Source of the DNA: Alloyangia pacifica
GTDB taxonomy: Bacteria; Pseudomonadota; Alphaproteobacteria; Rhodobacterales; Rhodobacteraceae
Direction of reading: 5' to 3'
Assembly (NCBI RefSeq): GCF_020524285.1
Contig: NZ_JAIVKX010000007.1
Span: 186,001 to 250,000, forward strand
DNA: 64,000 nt
Program-made: the position numbers and the translations under genes
Notes under the pieces: generated by a model
Told to the model about the DNA's origin: nothing
Seen by the model: only the letters and a program-made list of their open reading frames with translations
The model's database searches: none
Part shown: positions 17,112-26,346 of the stretch, piece by piece
Layout of the letters: each line of letters starts with the position of its first letter
Position numbering within the stretch: position 1 is the stretch's first letter

Positions 17112-18340
17112 TGGGTCGCCGCCGTGCGGGGCGTCTCGCGCACCGGCAGGTGCACGATGGCGCTCAGCGCGCCGACACCCACGCCGATCCACCACACCAG
17201 CGTGTAGTCGCCGTAGACATCGTACATCCGCCCGCCCAGCCAGACGCCGAGGAAGCCGCCGAGCTGGTGGCTGAAGAAGACGATCCCGTAGAGCGTGCCC
17301 ATGTAGCGCAGCCCGTAGAGATGCGCGACGAGACCCGAGGTCAGCGGCACGGTGGCCAGCCAGAGGGCGCCCATGACCACCGAGAAGACCAGCACGCTGA
17401 CCGGGGTGATCGGCAGCATGATGAACAGCGCGGCGGTGATCGTCCGGCCCAGGTAGATCAGCGCCAGCAGGTACTTGCGCGGCCAGCGCTTGCCGGCCCA
17501 GCCAGCGAGCAGCGTGCCGCCGACATTGGCCACGCCGATCACCGCGATCGACAGCGCGCCGAGCGCCGAGGTGCTGGTGATGCCGATGTTGGCGAGCACG
17601 CTGCCCGCGGCGATGGGGCTGCATAGTTCGGTAACGAAGGCCGGGAAATGCGCGGTGACGAAGGCGAGCTGGTAGCCGCAGGAGAAGAACCCGAGGAAGA
17701 TCAGCGAGAACGAGGGGTCGCGGAAGGCGCGCTTCAGGATCGTGCCCATGCTTTCCTCGAGCTCGGCCTTGCTGGCGGCGGGGGCGCGCATCAGCGGCAG
17801 GAACAGCAGCACGGCGAGGATCGCGGCGGTGAACACCAGGAACACCTGCTGCCAGGGCATCATGCCCAGCATCCACTCGGCCACCGGCGCGCCGAAGATC
17901 TGCCCGGCGCTGCCCGCCGCGGTGGCGATGGCGAGGCTCATCGAGCGGTTCTCGTCGGAGGAGGCGCGGCCCACGACGGCGAGGATCACGCCAAAGCCCG
18001 TGCCCGCGACGCCGAAGCCGACCAGCACCTCGTAGAGCTGGTGCTGCACCGGGCTGACGGCAAAGCTCGAAAGCACGAGGCCCGCGGCGTAGATCAGCGC
18101 GCCGAGGATGATCGCCTTGCGGTCGCCGATCTTCTCGGCCATCGCGCCGAAGATCGGCTGACCAATGCCCCAGGCGAGGTTCTGGATGGCGATGGCGAGG
18201 CTGAACTCGGCACGCGGCCAGTTGAACTCCGCGGCGATCGGGATCTGGAACACGCCGAAGCTGGCGCGGATCGCGAAGGAGATCAGGATGATCAGACAGC
18301 CCACCACGAGGACGGGCGTGAAGAGAGGGGTGCGGCTCAT
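17102..18340 (-). CDS. MFS transporter (oxalate/formate or monocarboxylate type)
   Basis: This 412-residue protein has twelve predicted membrane helices. The loop after helix 2 has the MFS motif as GAMAEKIGDRKAI, and the second half has the related AGWAGKRWPRKYL. The N-terminal RASFGVFQIPIAAEFNW and the LYGLRYMGTLYGIVFFSHQLGGFLG block are typical of the MCT/OxlT branch that carries monocarboxylates or oxalate. The substrate is not known. It is a single gene, divergent from zapE. An inverted repeat (18402-18420) lies in the shared upstream region. Confidence 0.85.
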   Translation of the reverse strand: MSRTPLFTPVLVVGCLIILISFAIRASFGVFQIPIAAEFNWPRAEFSLAIAIQNLAWGIGQPIFGAMAEKIGDRKAIILGALIYAAGLVLSSFAVSPVQHQLYEVLVGFGVAGTGFGVILAVVGRASSDENRSMSLAIATAAGSAGQIFGAPVAEWMLGMMPWQQVFLVFTAAILAVLLFLPLMRAPAASKAELEESMGTILKRAFRDPSFSLIFLGFFSCGYQLAFVTAHFPAFVTELCSPIAAGSVLANIGITSTSALGALSIAVIGVANVGGTLLAGWAGKRWPRKYLLALIYLGRTITAALFIMLPITPVSVLVFSVVMGALWLATVPLTSGLVAHLYGLRYMGTLYGIVFFSHQLGGFLGVWLGGRMYDVYGDYTLVWWIGVGVGALSAIVHLPVRETPRTAATQPA

Positions 18341-18401
18341 TGGGGAGGCTCCTGCTGCGCCGCGGCAGCTTTACGGGATATGAACGCGGGGTCAATTCGT
18401 G

Positions 18402-18420
18402 GATGTTGATGAAAAACATC
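18402..18420. promoter_or_regulatory. Inverted repeat between MFS gene and zapE
   Basis: GATGTT and AACATC are separated by 7 bases (GATGAAA). The site is 62 bases upstream of the MFS start and 87 bases before the zapE start. Its place in a divergent intergenic region fits an operator, but no regulator can be named and the arms are short. Confidence 0.3.
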
Positions 18421-18506
18421 ACCGATCTGAATGAATGCGGCGCCGCGGCGCGTCCCGCCCTCGGCAGGCTCTACACAAACCCCGCGCGGCGCGCTATGGC
18501 GCGTGC

Positions 18507-19568
18507 ATGACCACGCTGATGGACCTCTACGACGAGAAGGTGGCCGAGGGCCTGCTGCTGCGCGATCCCGCGCAGGAAGAGGCGCTTCCCCATTTCGAAC
18601 GCATCCGTGCCGAGCTTGCCAAGCCGGTGAAGAAGGGCTTCTTCCGCAAGGCGCCCGAGCCGCCCAAGGGGCTCTACCTCTGGGGCGGGGTGGGCCGAGG
18701 CAAGTCCATGCTGATGGACATGTTCGTCGAGAGCCTGCACGTGCCGGTGCGCCGGGTGCACTTCCATGCCTTCATGCAGGAGATGCAGTCGGAGCTGCAC
18801 CGGCTGCGCGAGCAGGGGGTCGAGGATCCGGTGGTGCCGATGGCCAAGAAGGTCTCGGACGCGGTGAAGGTGCTGGCCTTCGACGAGATGCAGATCACCG
18901 ACATCGGCGACGCCATGCTGGTCGGGCGGCTCTTCGAGCAGCTCTTCGCGGCGGGCACGGTGGTGGTGACCACCTCCAACCGGGTGCCCGACGATCTCTA
19001 CAAGGATGGTCTCAACCGCCAGCTCTTCCTGCCCTTCATCAAGCAGATCAAGGAACGGCTCGAGGTGCGCGAGCTGGTCTCGGAAAAGGATCACCGGCAG
19101 GACCGGCTGAAGGGGGCGCAGGTCTATTTCTGCCCGGTGACCCCCGAGACGCGGGCCAAGATCGACCATGTCTGGCAGGAGCTGACCCACGGCCACGAGG
19201 AAGTGCTGACCCTGCACATCAAGACCCGCAAGGTCGATCTGCCGCGCTACTGGAACGGCGTGGCGCGGGCCTCCTTCTACGATCTCTGCGGCCAGCCGCT
19301 GGGTCCGGCGGACTATCTTGCGCTGGCCGATGCGGTGCGGGTGCTGGTGATCGAGGACATTCCCCGGCTGGGACGCGGCAACTTCAACGAGGCGAAGCGC
19401 TTCGTGACCCTGGTGGATGCGCTCTACGAGGCGAAGGTGAAGCTGATCGCCAGCGCGGTGGATGAGCCCGAGAGCCTCTACGTCGAGGGTGCCGGGGCCT
19501 TCGAGTTCGAGCGCACCGCCAGCCGCCTGCGCGAGATGCAGGATGCGGACTGGGGCAAGCCGATCTGA
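18507..19568 (+). CDS. zapE: Cell division protein ZapE (AFG1-like ATPase)
   Basis: This 353-residue protein has Walker A GGVGRGKSM (about 60-68), HFHAFMQEM after the second strand, Walker B LAFDEMQITD, and the TTSNRVPDDLYKDGLNRQLFLPFI block. These identify the AFG1/ZapE ATPase family. ZapE acts at the constricting septum in E. coli; mitochondrial Afg1 helps degrade respiratory-chain subunits. The ATG at 18507 gives the usual MTTLMDLYDEKV start. A TATGGC 7 bases before the ATG may be a -10 box of a leaderless mRNA. A strong terminator follows. Confidence 0.92.
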   Translation: MTTLMDLYDEKVAEGLLLRDPAQEEALPHFERIRAELAKPVKKGFFRKAPEPPKGLYLWGGVGRGKSMLMDMFVESLHVPVRRVHFHAFMQEMQSELHRLREQGVEDPVVPMAKKVSDAVKVLAFDEMQITDIGDAMLVGRLFEQLFAAGTVVVTTSNRVPDDLYKDGLNRQLFLPFIKQIKERLEVRELVSEKDHRQDRLKGAQVYFCPVTPETRAKIDHVWQELTHGHEEVLTLHIKTRKVDLPRYWNGVARASFYDLCGQPLGPADYLALADAVRVLVIEDIPRLGRGNFNEAKRFVTLVDALYEAKVKLIASAVDEPESLYVEGAGAFEFERTASRLREMQDADWGKPI

Positions 19569-19606
19569 ACGGGTGGCAGCGCCAGAGGCGGCACCCGCGC
19601 AAAAAG

Positions 19607-19643
19607 GAAGGGTCCCGAGGGACCCTTCAAACTGCTCGTTTTT
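19607..19643 (+). terminator. Intrinsic terminator of zapE
   Basis: A 9-bp perfect stem, GAAGGGTCC / GGACCCTTC (19607-19615 and 19620-19628), has a CGAG tetraloop. A GTTTTT run follows 10 bases later (19638-19643). Confidence 0.75.
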
Positions 19644-19975
19644 ATAAAGTCTTCTGCCTGCGATAGAAATTCCACTTCGACCCCGTGGGGCCGTGGGTAT
19701 GGCAGAGAATTCGGCAGCGGAAATCGCACATTAATTCCGTGCGTTTTTTGTCCTGTCCCTAGGGTGCCGACTTGGCTGGCACCGCCCCGTGAACTTACCG
19801 TAGCTCTGTCTGTCCCCGATGTGCTTCGCCGCGCAGATTGCAGTGAAGCCTAACCTTACATATCAAAGCCTAGGTGACGTTTGCGTGATCCGTCAAGATA
19901 TAGTTGGTTAAACGAACCCTAAGAGTCCGATTTTACCTCTCCACCACCCTTAGTGCCGTAGAGTCAGCCTGAAAC
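19644..19975. other. A+T-richer gene-free stretch with a possible small RNA
   Basis: About 330 bases between the zapE terminator and the convergent folC stop hold no credible ORF and are clearly less GC-rich than the surroundings. TATAAA directly follows the zapE terminator (19644-19649). A second intrinsic terminator lies at 19725-19749, so a plus-strand RNA of about 95 bases could lie between them. Further right are an inverted repeat, GGTGCC...GGCACC (from 19765), and a promoter-like TTGCAG-17-TATCAA (about 19837-19865). Nothing else is recognised. Confidence 0.4.
19725..19749 (+). terminator. Second intrinsic terminator in the zapE-folC gap
   Basis: A stem CGCAC / GTGCG (19725-19729 and 19739-19743) with a 9-base loop is followed directly by TTTTTT (19744-19749). 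It lies about 100 bases beyond the zapE terminator. It is therefore either a back-up or the end of a separate short transcript. Confidence 0.6.
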
Positions 19976-21271
19976 TCAGCCGTTTTCGCGCAGAACCGTG
20001 CCCGCAAGATAGAGCGAGCCGCAGATCAGGACCCGGGCGCGCGGCTCCTCGGCGGTGATCGCGGCCAGCGCCGCCGGGACATCCGCGGCCGCATGGGCGC
20101 GCAGGCCGGAGGCGCGGGCGATGCGCGCGGTTTCCTCGGCCTCCAGCGTCGCTGGGGCGTCGGGGATCGAGACCGAGGTCAGGCTGTCGGCCACGGCGGC
20201 GAGCGGGCGCAGGTAGCCCGAGACGTCCTTGGTGTTCAGCATGCCGCAGATCAGGTGCGTCGGGCGGCGCGGCATCCGGGCAATGTGGTCGGCCAAGGCT
20301 TCGCCGGCCGCCGGGTTGTGGCCGCCGTCGAGCCAGAGCTCGGCAAGCGGCGCCGCCGAGAGCAGCGGGCCACGGGTCAGGCGCTGCATGCGGGCGGGCC
20401 AGTCGGCGGAGGTCACGGCCGCCTCGCAGGCGGGCTCGTCGAAGCCGAGATGGCGCAGCGCCGCCAGCGCCGCGCCGGCGTTGTAGAGCTGGTGCTTGCC
20501 CGGCAGGTTCGGCAGCGGCATGTCCAGAAGACCGGTCTCGTCCTGGTAGACCATGCGGCCGCGCTCTTCCCAGACGTGCCACTGCTGGCCGTGGGCCAGG
20601 AGCGGAACGCCCAGCCGGGCGGCGCGGGCCTCGATGACCTCCATTGCCTCGTCGGGCTGTGGGCCGACCACGCAGGGCACGCCGCGCTTGAGGATGCCGG
20701 CCTTCTCGCCGGCGATCTCTGCCAGCGTCTCGCCGAGGTACTGCTGGTGGTCCAGAGAGATCGGCGTGAGGATGGTCAGCGCGGGCCTCTCGACCACGTT
20801 GGTGGCGTCAAGCCGCCCGCCGAGCCCGGTCTCCAGCAGCGTGTAATCGGCGGGCGTGCGGGCATAGGCCAGCAGCGCGGCGCAGGTGGTGATCTCGAAA
20901 TAGGTGATCTGTTCGCGCTGGTTCTTCTCCCAGCACTCGTCGAGCACGGCGCTCAAGGCGTCTTCCGAGATCAGCTCGCCGGCGAGGCGGATGCGTTCAT
21001 GGAAGCGCACGAGGTGCGGCGAGACATAGGCGTGCACGCGCTTGCCGCCCGCCTCTAGCCCGGCGCGGATCATCGCCTGGGTCGAGCCCTTGCCGTTGGT
21101 CCCGGCCAGGTGGATCACCGGGGGCAGGGCGCGCTCGGGGTGGTCCAGTGCTTCCAGCAGCCGCCAGACCCGGTCGAGCGTCAGGTCGATGATCTTGGGG
21201 TGCAGGGACATCATCCGGTCGAGGATGACGTCCGAGCCGGGCGTTCCGGTCACGCTGGCCACGTCGCTCAC
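19976..21271 (-). CDS. folC: Bifunctional folylpolyglutamate/dihydrofolate synthase
   Basis: This 431-residue protein has the P-loop [14 protein letters not shown] (about 48-61), [25 protein letters not shown] and [12 protein letters not shown], which are classical FolC/Mur-ligase-type motifs. The C-terminal [11 protein letters not shown] and [14 protein letters not shown] follow. It adds glutamate to dihydropteroate or to folates in the cytoplasm. The GTG start at 21271 overlaps the accD stop by GTGA, the usual accD-folC coupling in proteobacteria. The upstream ORF continuation belongs to accD in another frame. The 3' end faces the gene-free region after zapE. Confidence 0.93.
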   Translation of the reverse strand: MSDVASVTGTPGSDVILDRMMSLHPKIIDLTLDRVWRLLEALDHPERALPPVIHLAGTNGKGSTQAMIRAGLEAGGKRVHAYVSPHLVRFHERIRLAGELISEDALSAVLDECWEKNQREQITYFEITTCAALLAYARTPADYTLLETGLGGRLDATNVVERPALTILTPISLDHQQYLGETLAEIAGEKAGILKRGVPCVVGPQPDEAMEVIEARAARLGVPLLAHGQQWHVWEERGRMVYQDETGLLDMPLPNLPGKHQLYNAGAALAALRHLGFDEPACEAAVTSADWPARMQRLTRGPLLSAAPLAELWLDGGHNPAAGEALADHIARMPRRPTHLICGMLNTKDVSGYLRPLAAVADSLTSVSIPDAPATLEAEETARIARASGLRAHAAADVPAALAAITAEEPRARVLICGSLYLAGTVLRENG

Positions 21272-22224
21272 TTGGCGGATTTCTTCTTCGCGGGCTTGGC
21301 CTCGGCCTCGGCTTTTGGAGCCGTGGCGGGCTGGGCCTCTTCGCTGGGGGCGGGCAGATCGCCGGCGACCGCGGGCGGCATCCCCAGCAGCATGCGCAGG
21401 ATGGTGGTCAGCTCGGTCTTCAGTTCGCGGCGGTCGGTGACCCGGTCGAGCATGCCGTGCTCGAGCAGGTACTCGGCGCGCTGGAAGCCCTCGGGCAGCT
21501 TTTCCCGGATGGTCTGCTCGATCACCCGCGGGCCGGCGAAGCAGATCAGCGCGCCCGGCTCGGCGATCTGAACGTCGCCCAGCATCGCGTAGGAGGCGGT
21601 GACCCCGCCGGTGGTCGGATGGGTGAGCACGACGATGTAGGGCAGCCCCGCCTCGCGCAGCATCTGCACGGCGACGGTGGTGCGCGGCATCTGCATCAGC
21701 GAGAGGATCCCCTCCTGCATGCGCGCGCCGCCCGCAGCGGAGAACAGGATCAGCGGGCGCTTCAGCTTCACCGCTTCCTCGGCGGCGGCGACGATGGCAT
21801 TGCCGACGTACATGCCCATCGAGCCCGCCATGAACGAGAAGTCCTGCGCGCAGGCCACCACGGGGGTGCGGTTGATCTCGCCGGCGGCGACCAGCATGGC
21901 CTCGCGCTCGCCGGTGGATTTCTGCGCCGCCTTCATCCGGTCGGGGTATTTCTTCTGGTCGCGGAACTGCAGCGGATCGGTGATCGGCTCGGGCACGGCG
22001 ATCTCGTTGAACACACCGCCGTCGAAGAGCGCGCTGAAGCGGGCGCGCGGCGTGATGTTCATGTGGTGGCCGCAGCTGGTGCAGACGCCGAGGTTGTCCG
22101 CCACCTCGCGGTGGAAGAGCATCGTCCCGCAGGAGTCGCATTTGGTCCACAGGTTCTCGGGCACCTCGCGGCGCGAGAAGATCGAGTTGATCCGGGGACG
22201 GACGTAGTTGGTAATCCAGTTCAT
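21268..22224 (-). CDS. accD: Acetyl-CoA carboxylase carboxyltransferase subunit beta
   Basis: This 318-residue protein begins [13 protein letters not shown] four-cysteine zinc finger (KCDSCG and VCTSCG, about 29-51) is followed by the carboxyltransferase fold with [15 protein letters not shown] and [16 protein letters not shown]. With AccA it transfers the carboxyl group from biotin to acetyl-CoA, giving malonyl-CoA for fatty acid synthesis. A lysine/alanine-rich tail of about 30 residues ends the protein. It is the first gene of the accD-folC operon, and a good promoter candidate lies at 22285-22313. Confidence 0.95.
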   Translation of the reverse strand: MNWITNYVRPRINSIFSRREVPENLWTKCDSCGTMLFHREVADNLGVCTSCGHHMNITPRARFSALFDGGVFNEIAVPEPITDPLQFRDQKKYPDRMKAAQKSTGEREAMLVAAGEINRTPVVACAQDFSFMAGSMGMYVGNAIVAAAEEAVKLKRPLILFSAAGGARMQEGILSLMQMPRTTVAVQMLREAGLPYIVVLTHPTTGGVTASYAMLGDVQIAEPGALICFAGPRVIEQTIREKLPEGFQRAEYLLEHGMLDRVTDRRELKTELTTILRMLLGMPPAVAGDLPAPSEEAQPATAPKAEAEAKPAKKKSAK

Positions 22225-22284
22225 GCGGTGCTGCCCTTGTTTTCCGAGCGTTCCGTGCGGCGTCAGCGGTTTTCGGTTGGCGCT

Positions 22285-22313
22285 GACTTAAGCAAGCGGC
22301 AGGGGAAATGCAA
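22285..22313 (-). promoter_or_regulatory. Candidate promoter of accD-folC
   Basis: On the minus strand, TTGCAT (22313-22308), a 17-base spacer and TAAGTC (22290-22285) lie about 60 bases upstream of the accD start. The spacing is ideal for a housekeeping sigma factor, though the -10 box is only a partial match. Confidence 0.45.
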
Positions 22314-22361
22314 TCGTGGCCTGCGCGAGGGGGCTCGCGGGGCCGCCGGGGCGCGCGGTCG

Positions 22362-23249
22362 TCAGCGGCGCAGGGCGAGCCGCGCGGCGAGCCAGCTGAT
22401 CAGCAGCGTCACCAGGTCCATCGGCAGCATGCGCAGCAGCGCCTCGGTGTCCGAGGGGCCGAACGGCCAGAGCATCAGCGCCAGCCCGGACATGTCACCC
22501 TGCGGCGCGATGAGCGCCAGCGCCACGATATTGTTGACGAAATGCAGCGCGATGGCGGGGCCGAGCGTACCCGAACGGGCGGTCAGATCGGCCGCCGCCA
22601 GGCCGAAGAGAAAGGCCCAGATCGCCACGCTGGTCGCGGCGCTGCCATAGGTTCCGGGGGCGTAGTGCCCCAGCGCGAAGAGCAGCGAGGGCACGGTCAG
22701 CCAGACCCAGGGCTGCGGCAGGCGCGCGGCCAGCTGGGTCTGCAGGTAGCCGCGGAACAGGAGTTCCTCGCTGGTGGTCTGGATCAGGATCGCGGGCAGG
22801 GTCAGCGGCAGCAGCGCCAGCCAGCGCAGCGGGGCGAGTCCCGCCTGAGGCGCGCCGCCCATGCCCCAGATCATCAACGCCGCGCCGACCAGCGCGGCCA
22901 GCCCCGCCGCCGCGCCGGTCCGCAGGAACTGCGCCACGGCCAGCGGTAGCGGGCCGAAAAGCGTGCGCGGGTTGCGGTCGTGCACCACCCGCGCGGCGAC
23001 ACCGGTCCCGATCCCGAGCGCGCCCATCGAGACCAGCAGCACCAGCATGCCAAGCGGCGTGTCGGCGCGGTGGATGGCCTCGGCCAGCGCGGCGCTGCTG
23101 CCCGCGGGTGCCAGCATCAGCACGAGGCCGAAGAGCAGCTGGCCCAGCACGAAGGTCACCGCCAGGACCATCCCGACGCCGATCACCAGACGCCAGAGCT
23201 GCGGCCGTCGGGCCGTCTCGGTGAGCAGGGCAAAGGGGACGTAGCTCAT
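22362..23249 (-). CDS. CPBP family intramembrane metalloprotease
   Basis: This 295-residue protein has about eight hydrophobic segments. The CPBP (CAAX protease and bacteriocin-processing, Abi) signature is present: TTSEELLFRGYLQ with E161, E162 and R166, then FALGH near 210-215 and HFVNN near 260, which supply the metal-binding histidines. The fold is intact. The target is unknown; bacterial family members range from bacteriocin self-immunity to membrane-protein processing. It is a single gene, divergent from a lipoprotein gene. The GC-rich 137-base gap to accD carries the accD promoter. Confidence 0.87.
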   Translation of the reverse strand: MSYVPFALLTETARRPQLWRLVIGVGMVLAVTFVLGQLLFGLVLMLAPAGSSAALAEAIHRADTPLGMLVLLVSMGALGIGTGVAARVVHDRNPRTLFGPLPLAVAQFLRTGAAAGLAALVGAALMIWGMGGAPQAGLAPLRWLALLPLTLPAILIQTTSEELLFRGYLQTQLAARLPQPWVWLTVPSLLFALGHYAPGTYGSAATSVAIWAFLFGLAAADLTARSGTLGPAIALHFVNNIVALALIAPQGDMSGLALMLWPFGPSDTEALLRMLPMDLVTLLISWLAARLALRR

Positions 23250-23441
23250 CGCCGCGCCTGCACGTGCCGGCGCGGCGGAAGGGCTGGGCTGTCGGCTCTG
23301 TCAGGGCGCATCGGACTTGTCCTTTTGCGCCGATGGTCAGGTGCTTGCGCCGGGCTGTCAATGCGCGGATCCGTGACCATCACGGGGCGCTTTCGGCTTT
23401 GTTGCTTGTGCGGTTTCCGGCGCTTCGCTACCCCCATTCGC

Positions 23442-24035
23442 ATGATGACGATCCTTGGAAAGAGCCGCGCCCTGCGCGGCATGGCGCTGCTGGCGCTTGT
23501 CGCCCTGGCCGCCTGCGAGACCACGGGCCGCCCGCCATTGCAGCAGGCGGCGCTCGAGAACGGCGCGGTCGTCGTTGCCGGGCCCTCCGGCTACTGCATC
23601 GACCCGGTGACGCTCGAGCGCCGCGCCGGGCGCGGCTTTGCCGTGCTTGCCTCGTGCCAGAACCTCAGCGGTGGCGAGAGCGGGGCCTTCGTCGATCCGA
23701 TGATGCTGACGGTGGCGGTCGGCCCAGCGGGCCGCTCCGGGGCGCTGCCGGCGCCCGAGGTCATGGCGGCCGAGGCCGGGCAGCGGGCGATCGCGGGCGG
23801 CGGCCTGCGCGACGGGCTGTCTCTGGCGCATCTCGCGGCAGGCGGCAACCGCGTGCTGCCCGAGGGCGACCCGCGCTATTGGCGCGGCGCGTTCCAACTG
23901 AACGGGCGGCTGGTGGTCATGGCGCTTTACGCGCCGAAGGACGGGGCGCTGGCCGGGCGCGATGGCGCGGCCATGTTGCAGGCGGTGCGCGCGCGGATCA
24001 CCGCGCTCAGCCCCGAGGCGGTGGCGCAACGCTGA
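23442..24035 (+). CDS. Lipoprotein of unknown function
   Basis: The protein has 197 residues. The N-terminus MMTILGKSRALRG is followed by a hydrophobic stretch and the lipobox LAAC with Cys25, so it is predicted to be lipid-anchored in the periplasm. The mature part has two further cysteines (GYCIDP and LASCQN) that could form a disulfide, and no family I can name. The ATG at 23442 is chosen because it starts the signal peptide; the open frame further upstream has no signal-like sequence. It is divergent from the CPBP protease gene across 192 bases. Confidence 0.72.
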   Translation: MMTILGKSRALRGMALLALVALAACETTGRPPLQQAALENGAVVVAGPSGYCIDPVTLERRAGRGFAVLASCQNLSGGESGAFVDPMMLTVAVGPAGRSGALPAPEVMAAEAGQRAIAGGGLRDGLSLAHLAAGGNRVLPEGDPRYWRGAFQLNGRLVVMALYAPKDGALAGRDGAAMLQAVRARITALSPEAVAQR

Positions 24036-24172
24036 GCGCGCCACGCATCGCAGCCCCGTTTATTCGATCTGCGGGATTTGCCATAAGAACCGAGACGCAC
24101 ATCACAGGGTGCGCAGTGGGGTAGGCGCGCACGATGGCGTGCGGCGGTGTATGGCGAAGGGCCGGGTAACGC

Positions 24173-24949
24173 ATGGCAAGGCAATGGGGCGGCAGGTGGG
24201 TGCAGCAGGCGCTGCAGGCGGCATCGCTGCGGCGCTGGTCGCGGCAGGCGGGCGCGGCGCCGGACATGCCGCTGGCCGAATTGCGCACCCAGCGCAGCGC
24301 GGCCCGGCGGCTGCGGGCACGGCTCGATGACCTGCTGCAGGTGGCCGAGGAGCGGCTGGCGCTGCCCCTTGTCGGCAACCAGGCCTTTCCGCGCCCCGCC
24401 GATGCCGACTGGGCCTGGCGCCCCGAACTCTGGCGCGGGCCGCTGCCGAAGCCCGGCATCGCCTCGGTGCCCAACAAGTCGAAACTCGGGGCCGAGGCGA
24501 CGCTGTTCCACGACTGCCCGCGCTCGGAGATCACCCTGCGCCAGATCCGCAACCTGCGCGAAGCCGACCTCGCCCCCTACGGGTTGCGGCTCGACGTCTT
24601 CCGCTTCAGCGGCTCCTACCTGTCGCTGGCGGTCGATCTTCCGGCCGAGGCCTGCGCGGGGCTCGGCCGCCGCCACCTGATCCGGGCCGAGACCATCGTC
24701 GAGATGGAAAAGCCGCTGGAGATCTTCGCCCGGCTCAATATCCGCCACGGGCCGAACACCGAGCAGATCGTGCGCGAGCTGCCGCTGAACGCCGAGGAGA
24801 TCAGCGTCGAGTTCGACCTCGCCTATACGCGGCTCAACGAGAAGCGGATCGACGGCATGTGGCTCGACCTGATCTTCGAGGGCCCCGAAATGAACGAGGT
24901 GATCCTGCGGGACCTGACCTTCAGCCGCCGCCCGCGGGCGGAGCTCTGA
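24173..24949 (+). CDS. Conserved hypothetical protein, DUF6478-like
   Basis: This 258-residue soluble protein has an arginine- and tryptophan-rich N-terminus (MARQWGGRWVQQALQ) and a predicted coiled helix at about 30-60. A beta-rich core follows (WRPELWRGPL, LFHDCPRSEITLRQIRN, LRLDVFRFSGSYLSLAVDLP, IRHGPNTEQI), ending LTFSRRPRAEL. The pattern matches a Rhodobacteraceae family that I recall as DUF6478; that name is not verified. No catalytic motif is evident. The next gene starts 13 bases downstream and looks functionally linked. Confidence 0.65.
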   Translation: MARQWGGRWVQQALQAASLRRWSRQAGAAPDMPLAELRTQRSAARRLRARLDDLLQVAEERLALPLVGNQAFPRPADADWAWRPELWRGPLPKPGIASVPNKSKLGAEATLFHDCPRSEITLRQIRNLREADLAPYGLRLDVFRFSGSYLSLAVDLPAEACAGLGRRHLIRAETIVEMEKPLEIFARLNIRHGPNTEQIVRELPLNAEEISVEFDLAYTRLNEKRIDGMWLDLIFEGPEMNEVILRDLTFSRRPRAEL

Positions 24950-24962
24950 GCCGGAGAGACCG

Positions 24963-25349
24963 ATGAGCGAGTATACCCTGACCAAGACCCGCTTCCGCGA
25001 AGGCGTTTGGCATGGGCTGCTGTCCGGCCCTGCCGGCAGCCAGCCCGAGATCACCGTGATGCTCGACGACAGGCCGGTGCGCGGCGTCACCCTTGCCGAT
25101 ATGGGCACGCCCGGGCAATGGGCGCTGGAGGTGCCGGTGCCGATCGAGGCGGTGGGGGACGGGGTGCAGACCTTCCTGATCTCCGAGGCGGCGGGCGGCA
25201 CGCTGCTGGAGAGCTTCACGCTGATCGCGGGCGAGGCCATGGGCGAGGACATCCGGGCCGAGATGGCGCTGCTGCGCGCCGAACTCGACATGCTCAAGCG
25301 CGCCTTCCGTCGCCATTGCCTGGAAACCGAGGGCCCCGCCGAAGGTTGA
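24963..25349 (+). CDS. Hypothetical protein with C-terminal coiled coil
   Basis: This protein has 128 residues. The first 90 look like a single beta sandwich (VWHGLLSGPAG, ITVMLDDRPVRGV, WALEVPVPIEAV). Residues 92-120 form an amphipathic helix (DIRAEMALLRAELDMLKRAFRRH) with heptad leucines, suggesting oligomerisation. I do not recognise the family. It starts 13 bases after the upstream hypothetical gene, behind GGAGAGACCG, and is probably made from the same mRNA. Confidence 0.65.
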   Translation: MSEYTLTKTRFREGVWHGLLSGPAGSQPEITVMLDDRPVRGVTLADMGTPGQWALEVPVPIEAVGDGVQTFLISEAAGGTLLESFTLIAGEAMGEDIRAEMALLRAELDMLKRAFRRHCLETEGPAEG

Positions 25350-25415
25350 CCTTGCCGCGGCCAAGCGCCAGTGTGTGCGGGATTTTTCTTTTTCGGCGCA
25401 TCGCCCGGAGCCTTC

Positions 25416-26330
25416 ATGTCCCCCTTGCGCGGCATTGCGCTGAAACTCACCTCCGTGGTGCTCTTTGTCATCATGTCCGCCATCGTGAAATCGGTCTCCG
25501 ACGAGGTGCCGACCGGCGAAACCGTGTTCTTCCGCTCCTTCTTCGCGCTGCCGGTCATCATTGCGTGGCTGATGGTGCGCGGCGACATGAAAGCCGGGCT
25601 TTACGTGGCCAGCCCGACGGCGCATTTCCTGCGCGGCATCGTCGGCAGCGGGGCGATGGCGCTCAACTTCGCGGCCCTGGGGCTGCTGCCGTTGCCCGAG
25701 GTGACCGCGCTGAGCTATGCCGCGCCGCCGCTGACGGTGATCTTCGCCGCGCTGCTGCTGGGCGAGACGGTGCGCCTCTTCCGGATCTCCGCGGTGTGCA
25801 CCGGGCTGCTCGGGGTGCTGGTGATCATGGTGCCGTTGCTGACAGTCTCCGAGGTCAGCACGGCGGTGCTCTGGGGCATCGGCTGCGTGATGGGCTCGGC
25901 GGTGCTGCGGGCGCTGGTGCAGATCCACATCCGCCGCATGGTGCAGACCGAGCAGACCTCGGCCATCGTCTTCTATTTCTCTCTGACGACGACGCTGCTG
26001 TCGCTGCTGACCGTGCCCTTCGGCTGGGTGATGCCGGAGCCGGGCACGCTGGCGCTGCTGATCGGAACCGGGCTGATCGGCGGCGTGGCGCAGATCTGCC
26101 TGACCTCGGCGTACAAGGGCGCCGAAGCCGCGCTGCTGGCGCCCTTCGACTATGCCTCGATCCTCTTTGCGATCTTCATCGGCTACGTGGTCTTTGCCGA
26201 GGTGCCGACGCTGCTCATGCTGCTCGGCTCGGCCATCGTCGTCGCCTCGGGCATCGCCATCATCCTGCGCGAGCGGGCGCTGGGACTGAAGCGGCACAGG
26301 GCGCGCCCGGGGATGACGCCGCAGGGCTGA
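25416..26330 (+). CDS. DMT (EamA) family transporter
   Basis: This 304-residue protein has ten hydrophobic segments in two EamA repeats (about 10-140 and 155-290). It contains the typical ETVFFRSFFALP near the second helix and ALSYAAPPLTVIFAALLLGE at the end of the first repeat. It is an inner-membrane exporter or permease of the drug/metabolite superfamily; the substrate is unknown. The ATG at 25416 gives a normal N-terminus, and earlier in-frame starts add a phenylalanine-rich stretch with no family support. The stop is 16 bases from the convergent GntR gene. Confidence 0.87.
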   Translation: MSPLRGIALKLTSVVLFVIMSAIVKSVSDEVPTGETVFFRSFFALPVIIAWLMVRGDMKAGLYVASPTAHFLRGIVGSGAMALNFAALGLLPLPEVTALSYAAPPLTVIFAALLLGETVRLFRISAVCTGLLGVLVIMVPLLTVSEVSTAVLWGIGCVMGSAVLRALVQIHIRRMVQTEQTSAIVFYFSLTTTLLSLLTVPFGWVMPEPGTLALLIGTGLIGGVAQICLTSAYKGAEAALLAPFDYASILFAIFIGYVVFAEVPTLLMLLGSAIVVASGIAIILRERALGLKRHRARPGMTPQG

Positions 26331-26346
26331 TCCCGCTCGGCCCGGA

